DNA of 64,000 bases, from positions 1 through 64,000 of the forward strand of contig VTFK01000208.1 of assembly GCA_009617715.1 (NCBI GenBank), in the 5' to 3' direction. Shown piece by piece: positions 57,455 through 64,000 of the stretch. The stretch is from Plectrocnemia conspersa. Its lineage: Eukaryota > Arthropoda > Insecta > Trichoptera > Polycentropodidae. Below the pieces are notes generated by a model. That model saw nothing but the letters and a program-made list of their open reading frames with translations, had not been told where the DNA came from and did no database searches. Position 1 is the first letter of the stretch. Each line of letters starts with the position of its first letter. The translations under genes were made by a program, and so were the position numbers.

Positions 57455-57715
57455 CGAAATTGACTTGGAAACCCATTTTTCAACTTCTTAAAGCCGTATT
57501 TATTTTTTTAAGTTCTGTATCCTCAATTTATTTGCTGCTTAGAACTGAAGATCAAGTACGAGAAGAAGGACGCGCAATACTGCTAAAGCATTTTGTGAAC
57601 AGTTCAAAGTTTTACCATCGAAATTTATCACTTTCGGCGTCACTAAGCAGCGCGTTTAGTGTTAGGGAATTTCCAGAACTCTTTATAATCATTGATATTT
57701 TGGTTATTTAAATTA
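57455..57715. other. Small composition island, unknown
   Basis: An 83-codon plus frame (57460-57711) crosses a CpG-containing patch (ACGAGAAGAAGGACGCGC, CGGCGTCACTAAGCAGCGCG). It directly follows copy E but does not align with copy A by eye. It could be a gene fragment, regulatory DNA or part of the element. I cannot decide. Confidence 0.25.
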
Positions 57716-58185
57716 AGATGGATAATTATAATCAAAGAATCGTAGACAAATTTTACCACCGCCTACTCGAATTAAACAGAGCAGTAACGTAGAATGTAAA
57801 TCTTAATACAAAAAAATAAAATAAGAATATAAGAAAAATTAATTAGACCCATTTTAAGAGTCAAATACAACAAAATATTTCTGAAAAATAATCGTTTAAC
57901 CCATAGAATTAACCTCAGTTTTCTTATACAATTTTCAGAATACATAAGTGTAGCGAGAAATGCAAACCTTATAATAATAAATTCGATAACATCAATAGAA
58001 AAACTTTATGCAAGAAGCGAGTTCTTTTTGTTTAATTTGCTTATTAAATATAATAACTTTTTATTCCAAATAAAATAAAATGATTCTTTCTCAGTTAATC
58101 CGTAATTATCAAACGACGACGCACAAGACCCATTGTTAAACTTTTACAATTCCAATTGCAAAAAAAATATTTCCGGATCAGTCGC
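57716..58185. other. AT-rich stretch, nothing recognised
   Basis: A/T-rich DNA with no supported feature. Confidence 0.5.
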
Positions 58186-58189
58186 CAAT

Positions 58190-58570
58190 GAATATTTATC
58201 GATAGCTCAAGTTTTAAGTTAACAAACCGAGAGTGATCGAGAGCAACTGGACAGCAACACGGTAGTCGGAATTATTAGTAGGTCGATCACGTAAAGGCGC
58301 AGACGTATATTGTTCCATCTTTTATCGTTTGTAGTGTATTCATTATAGGTCGTGTACCATAAAGCGTTACATTATGATGGCCCCGTTTCCAAAATCGCGC
58401 AATATGGCACCGCAAACTACATCGATTGGATGTCCTACTATAAACTTCGGAAGGCAGCAGACATCGGGTCAGATAATTATAAACTTGCCGATAGTGCCTT
58501 ATGCGAGATCATTAGTTAAGCCCCTTGCTTGCGAACGAACTTGGTATGTAGTACTAACAAACTCATGAGT
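58190..58570. promoter_or_regulatory. Composition island, candidate regulatory DNA
   Basis: Balanced DNA with GAGAGTGATCGAGAGCAACTG, ATGGCCCCGTTTCCAAAATC and GCGCAATATGGCACCGC. A 64-codon frame (58374-58568) has no recognisable domain. The edges are sharp, as in the other islands. Confidence 0.25.
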
Positions 58571-59187
58571 GCTCTTGTACGGTTTTAATGGATTATTTAT
58601 TATTATTGCGTTGAAATTTTGTAACGCTGATTGGAACGATAATATAATTTTCCACGTATTTATTTTATGTATTTGGATGATGTGCTAATTTACAATATTG
58701 ATAATCAACTTCAGAGTACTTCAGAGCACGTGATTTTACGATAGGTCAGTGTAACAATGATGCATAAGGGGTTCCACTAACTTCAAATTAAATTTTAGAA
58801 GGCTTTTAACTAGCCATTAAACTTAACAGAAATTACCAGAATAACTTGCTTTAAAGGTTTGTATCGCACATTCTCAATATCAATATCACGTATAGAACTA
58901 AATAATCACAGGGAGTGATACCTGAATTCGTATGCGACATTTATAATTTACCAAAAAATATAATATGTCAATTTTATTTAAGATACTCATGAGAATATCT
59001 CACCACTACATATTTCTGGTGATGAGAGCGACACTTATTTATTTTTAATTTTACATATATTATTTATATGTAAATAAAAATGATCTATAATCGAATCACA
59101 ATTTATATCTGAAAAATTCAAAAAAAATAAACAAACTTGGAAAAAAATACAATATTCACTTAAATTTGACTTTTTAACCCGCAACGC
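58571..59187. other. AT-rich stretch, nothing recognised
   Basis: A/T-rich DNA before the second TTA-flanked element. TCTCACCA and TGGTGATGAGA near 58998-59027 make a weak hairpin. Confidence 0.45.
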
Positions 59188-60690
59188 TTATGCCTGCACT
59201 TCACTCTCTGGAAGTAGGCGATGGTTGGCCAAGGACGGAGAATATAATGTGTTAATTCGGGGTTACTTCGGTCGAGCTCGGTTCTCCCCGCTCTAAAATC
59301 TCTCGGAAGTTCTCCGAGGTTATCGCGAACGGGAGGTAAAGTGAGGGTAATTTAGGTCGACTAGGCCAGCTTCGAGCGCTTCCGAACATTCCGAGATCAA
59401 AGAAATAGTCGGATTGTTCTTTCGAGCGCGAGCGGCGAGATACTTCCCCTTTCGCTCTCTCGCGTGTTAAGTGACGAGAGTGAGAGAGATAATGATATCT
59501 ATCGAGTATCTCGGTTCAATTTCAATATGGGCGTGGGCGTTCTTCACGATCGCTGCACTGTGTGGTATTTGCCCGATCTGGACGGCCAAAATTATTTCTC
59601 CACTTTAGTTGATTCCATAAGTGCTCTTAGTCAAATATATGATTTTATAAGTGTTAAAAAATACATTATAGAAAAAAAACTTTTTTTAAAAAAAACTATA
59701 AAAAAAACTTTTTTTTTATTTTTCATGAAATAATTCATGCAATTTTATTTTAAAAAGTATTTAAAGTATTTCTTTAATTGTAGGCCCGAGGAAGAGGAAT
59801 TCCGTGTTGAACGGTCGTGCGAATTTCGCCGCGTAGCGTAAAAAAAATTGTATATGTCACAAATTTGCTGTTTTTTTATTAAGAAAAAGTATTTGACTAG
59901 CATTTTATCATACTCGGTATCGTATTTTTTTTTAAATATGCGTATATTTGGTAATTCTAAACAAATTTTATTTTATTTTATTAGTACGCGATCCACAATT
60001 TGACGTTTACTGATTTTACCGCGGTAACCATATTATTAAAAAATTACAATCATTACAAAACTGTATTTAAAATTTGACGTTAACACGTTACCTATTTAAA
60101 AAATTATAATTGTTTAAAAGGTTTAGGTCCTAACTTTCGCGACTAAGCCCCGTCCCATTTTTAAGAATAATACATTTTTAAGGTATGCAATGTGTTAAAA
60201 ACCGCAAAAATCCGCAGTCAATTTTACATGTATCATAAAAAAAAAGACCTAAGCTACATATTGTATATAAAATCTAGATTAAAAAGTGGTGGGAAATATA
60301 ACTAATGAACTCAAAAAAAAAAAAATATAGGAAAATGTACTAAAAAATGATACTTATTCAAAATAATATTGTGTGTTGAATATGACAGCTATGAAACGTA
60401 GAAACACTTACCTGCTTAATCACAATCAATGGTTTGAATTTTTCACTGTACTCAAATAAAATAATAATAATTGCCCAATGTACGAGTTGCGAAAAATTTT
60501 CAGCTTTACAGAGTAACTTTTTTTTTTATCTGCACTTAAATTTTCATAGTCGATTTTAATCGAAATACCACACCGTGCGCAATTTATACATTTTGGGGCA
60601 GTGTGGACGCTACTCGGAAGTCGGCGACCTTGACCATATTCGGTAGACCTTTGGGTTCGGTAACTTCCAGAGAGTGAAGTGCAGGCATTA
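59188..60690. mobile_element. 1497-bp inverted-repeat element with TTA target duplication (copy 2)
   Basis: The element spans 59191-60687, opens TGCCTGCACTTCACTCTCTG, ends with its complement, and has TTA on both sides (59188-59190, 60688-60690). It is the same family as the element at 1792-2495 but inverted and about twice as long. Shared subterminal blocks include CTCTCGGAAGTT, CGAACGGGAGGTAAAGTG and CTTCCGAACATT (59303-59392). The additional interior holds a GAGAGTGAGAGAGATA patch, GTGTGGTATTTGCCCGATC and low-complexity A/T. The 89-codon frame at 59464 starts inside this interior, ends in poly-Lys/Phe low complexity and is not a transposase. No autonomous partner is in the window. Confidence 0.9.
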
Positions 60691-61079
60691 CAATATTTAC
60701 GATATAGCCATTTAGTAAGAATGTTTGCTGGGCCCTGCTATATAATATACAATATCAAAATCAAATAATTAAAGATATTCCACAATGAAAATACAAGCTT
60801 TTAGAATATACTGTTTTAAAATATTACACGACAAAATTCAATAATTATAATACACAGACAATATGTAAAATATGCTTACATACATCTAGCTTAAAATCAA
60901 TAATAAGTTAATAAATGTTACTTATCGTATGTTTTAATTTTTATATTATATACAGTATATTGAATATGTAGGTTAATAAATAAAGAAAAAATATCTATTA
61001 CTTCCGTTATCTTTACACTACATTGAAATAAAATGGCAACTATTCGGCGACATAAATAAATATAATAGAATCAATACTG
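60691..61079. other. AT-rich stretch, nothing recognised
   Basis: A/T-rich DNA with no supported feature. Confidence 0.5.
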
Positions 61080-61600
61080 CTTTAATGGATTAGCTCTGAT
61101 ACTTCCGCAATATTTCTTTTAGCCTAATAAATAACCGTTCAATATCTGAGTTTACGGAGTTGGATGTTTAATCTTTTATCTGTGTACACATCTAATGGCC
61201 GATGGATACGGGCCTTTGAATACACCTCTATACATTATCTATCGCGAAATTCGCCCGATATGGCAATAAAAATAGATTTACCGAAAAATTTATACCATTT
61301 TAGCAAACAAACCAATTTCTTTCGCACTGATGGAGCATGTCGATGCCGAATATGAATTAATGACGCAAGAGCTTCACGTAGGTTGGAAAAAAAAATGAAG
61401 TAAATAAATAATAGAAGAGAGTGAGAGAGGAATGAAAGAGAATCCAAATTCGTATAAATGGAGAAGAAAATTTGTGTGTGAGCTTGAAACGTCACGTGAG
61501 ACTGACATTTTCTAGTGACAAATTATTATTAACCGTCCGGTGCGTGTTTTAATCCCGAAAGGCTTGACATAATGTACGAAACATGCCAGTTGGATTTAAA
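61080..61600. promoter_or_regulatory. Composition island, candidate regulatory DNA
   Basis: Intermediate-composition DNA with CGATGGATACGGGCC, ATCGCGAAATTCGCCCG and ACCGTCCGGTGCGTG. An 86-codon minus frame and a 63-codon plus frame overlap at 61164-61495 without a domain. Confidence 0.25.
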
Positions 61601-62139
61601 ACATATTATAAATTAAAAATATGTATGATAATTTAAATGTAGTTGCATGTATTAAATACATTATTTTAGATTATTTTATAAGGAATAGTAACAAATATGT
61701 ATTTATAATATTTCTGTGGGGTACATTGTAATCTCAATATCTATCTGTTTTCGTAAATTCTCCTAGCGATATTTCTATACGTGATGCTGACGATTGACAA
61801 AAACATGCAGAGGACAGAGTTCCCAGAAGAAAAAATATTGTGTTACACCATAATAATATGGAGATTATATATACTTAAACTTGTATGGAATATTCAAGAC
61901 ACCTAGCACCTTAACCTTACATTTTACAAAGATATTTTGCAGTGGTATAAATCTACTATTTTTCAATAATTATTTTAAATATAAATCCTTTAGCTACCAT
62001 AAATATGATAAAAGATTATTGATATTAGTCTTATTAATACATTTATAAACATATAAACATTTCAAATGTTTAAGCCATAGACATCGAAATATATTTTTAC
62101 TGCTTGAATGTCAAAATATTTTGCATTGCAGTAATTTAT
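61601..62139. other. AT-rich stretch, nothing recognised
   Basis: A/T-rich DNA with no supported feature. Confidence 0.5.
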
Positions 62140-62740
62140 AATACTCCTTGAAAGTCCATGATATGATCAGTGATTCCCATTCTTGCCCACTGTCACGCAT
62201 CTTCTCGTGGGATTCTACCCTCTTTTTCGCCAGGATTGATTATATTGTAGGGTTGATCTGGTCAATCCGACTGACAGGGAACCTCACTCTATAAATTTTC
62301 AGGACAAGTCTCCCAGGACTAATGTTCCCCATACGACGTTTCCAAAGCAGACAATTTTATCAAGATAAAATATTGTACGCATGTATGATATGTATCAATG
62401 TAATTCAGACGACGTAGCAATTACAAGCATGTTAACATAGGAGAATATATTGTATTGTTTTCCATATTTACCGGCGCGTGAACTGAACAATATCGATAAT
62501 AAAAGACGTATTCCATTTCACCTTCAGAGTTGTATTTTACTGTCAAACGTAAGTAGCTTTGCCATGTTTTTCTAGAGAGAGATTTGCACACTAATAACGA
62601 AAGGGTCTTACAAGAACTAATTTATTGCTTACGCTGAAGCGTATTAATCGTTTATTGGTTGATAAGGAAATTTCCAATTTAGCATCTCCTTATCACTTTC
62701 GCGACTGTGTCTATGTATAACACAAATATTATAAACTATT
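62140..62740. promoter_or_regulatory. Composition island, candidate regulatory DNA
   Basis: Balanced DNA with CTTGCCCACTGTCACGCATC, AATCCGACTGACAGGGAACC and TTTACCGGCGCGTGAACTG. No open frame above 60 codons, which argues against an ordinary exon. Confidence 0.25.
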
Positions 62741-64000
62741 TTTTATTTTAGAATTGAATTATAAACGTAACAAATAACTTTTTATTTTGAAAGAAAATTT
62801 AAAATTGTTTTTTTAAATGTACATATAGTTTGTGCTACAATTCAATGAAAAGTTCAGCAAACAATACTTTAATATCATAAATTTATTTTTTATAAAAATA
62901 TGATCCTAATAAATAAAATATGAATGCCTTTTATATTTCATATAAATTCAATGTTTTCCCATTCTGATTAGACAGGTTTTTTAAATTGAGTACGACAAAA
63001 AAATATTTTTTAAATTTCTTAAAATATTATTTGTGCAAAAACTCGTTTTGAGAAGCAAGATATCATGTGAATTATTATGCTATTCATAAAAAGTAAAGAT
63101 ATTGAAACTTTGATTATTTATTAATATTATGAAAAGCATTTAAAAAAGTTCATCCAATTTTTGTTGATGTCTGATCAAAAGCCACAAAAAAATTGTTATT
63201 AAATACCTGACATATTTTTGATATTACATGGAAAATTTATATTAAAATAATAATTTAGTATATTTATTCTTTAACATTTTATTTATTTCAAAAAAAACAA
63301 TATAACATTAAAATATATTTTTTTGTTATAATATTTATTTTTATTTTTATTAGCACGATAAAGTATTAATAAAAGCCATTGCTTATAAATTGAAGGTTCA
63401 AGTCTCACGCGAACCCACCACATTTTCAATTTTCTGTCGTGTCTGAAAAATATGTAATTATATTTTCAATCAATCACCATGGGCTAGATTTTTCTAAAAT
63501 TGTAAATAAATAAAAGTATTTTTACTATTAATAAAAATATAACAAATAAATTCATATTAAAATTAAAACCATTTACAACATAAAATATATAATGATATAT
63601 TAAAAAAAAATTATGCTACGTTTTATCGCTAATGCTAGATCTAAATAATAATTTCTAAGCCCTATTTATAAAAAATAATCAGCAAACTTTTTTCATACAG
63701 GGTAAACAAAAAATTTTTTTATAAACATAAGGTGCAATTGATATACAGTTTAACTAAAGTATCCTTATTTTCTTAATCACGTGTCTGTATAATTTATTAT
63801 CTTTATGACTATGCTATCTGTGTTTAAGTAGTGGAAAAGTTAGCAAAAATTTGCTATTGAAAATGTTATTATTACTAACGAACTAAGACTTGGATAAGAG
63901 CTACTCATTTATTTGAAGCAGCAATGGTTCACTCTTACAGTAGTTAAATAACAAATAAGGTAAATATCAAAGGCATCATGATACATGTTATTATATCTAT
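62741..64000. other. AT-rich stretch to the window end
   Basis: A/T-rich DNA. The only item noted is the dispersed repeat at 63395-63445. Confidence 0.5.
63395..63445 (-). repeat. Dispersed short repeat, partner of 14383-14430
   Basis: On the minus strand GAAAATTGAAAATGTGGTG continues as GGTTCGCGTGAGACTTGAACC. The first ~35 bp match the copy at 14383. The GGTTCAAGTCTCACGCG form on the plus strand resembles a T-arm, but the flanking arms do not pair, so it is not a tRNA. Confidence 0.45.

Noticed and set aside
57460..57711. 83-codon plus-strand frame next to copy E
   Set aside because: No recognisable domain and no clear match to copy A. Recorded only as an unknown patch.
59464..59733. 89-codon plus-strand frame
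   Set aside because: Lies in the interior of the TTA-flanked element and ends in poly-Lys/Phe low complexity. No transposase features.
63390..63420. tRNA-like GGTTCAAGTCTCACGCG with nearby CCACCA
   Set aside because: The T-stem does not pair, and no acceptor or anticodon arms are found upstream.

Overview
The window is AT-rich eukaryotic DNA (roughly 70-75% A+T by eye), most likely from an insect. The grounds are the kinds of transposon present: a jockey-like non-LTR retrotransposon, hAT elements, a Tigger/pogo remnant, a DUF7869-type insect family, and a long-inverted-repeat foldback element. Order and species cannot be fixed from the sequence. I see no convincing host protein-coding gene, rRNA or tRNA, and nothing prokaryotic (no operons, ribosome-binding sites or CRISPR). 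The stretch reads as an intergenic or intronic desert made of three layers: AT-rich background, transposon insertions of many ages, and scattered short islands of ordinary base composition that may be regulatory.

Layout. 1-10 kb: a 191-bp tandem repeat; a Tigger remnant split by a 704-bp TTA-flanked inverted-repeat element; the best-preserved retrotransposon (copy A, minus strand, 579-codon open reverse transcriptase with its catalytic residues). 10-22 kb: a 439-bp MITE; a 1.1-kb hAT with a perfect 8-bp target duplication and a decayed hATC domain; a DUF7869-like pseudogene; a solo LTR with a perfect 5-bp target duplication; a short hAT-like MITE. 25-29 kb: retrotransposon copies B and C, with C carrying a large inverted duplication around a foreign, GC-richer core. 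29.5-31.3 kb: a 1.7-kb hAT with a perfect 8-bp target duplication and a ZMYM1-like pseudogene. 33-38 kb: an inverted-repeat element with a nested MITE, and a foldback element with long TA microsatellites. 39-46 kb: a small plus-strand retrotransposon fragment, copy D and a cluster of hairpins. 47-52 kb: a second Tigger remnant and a 3.1-kb foldback element whose ~400-bp inverted arms begin with arrays of a ~16-bp GC-rich unit. 56-61 kb: copy E and a second, 1.5-kb copy of the TTA-flanked element.

The most unusual objects are the 3.1-kb foldback (MULE/Rehavkus-like architecture, about 48.9-52.0 kb), the inverted duplication in copy C, and a 3'-terminal stem-loop in the retrotransposon family that shows a compensatory base-pair change between copies A and B. 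No coordinated gene set is present. The sequence mainly records nested, mostly inactive mobile DNA, so regulatory roles for the islands are inference from composition only.
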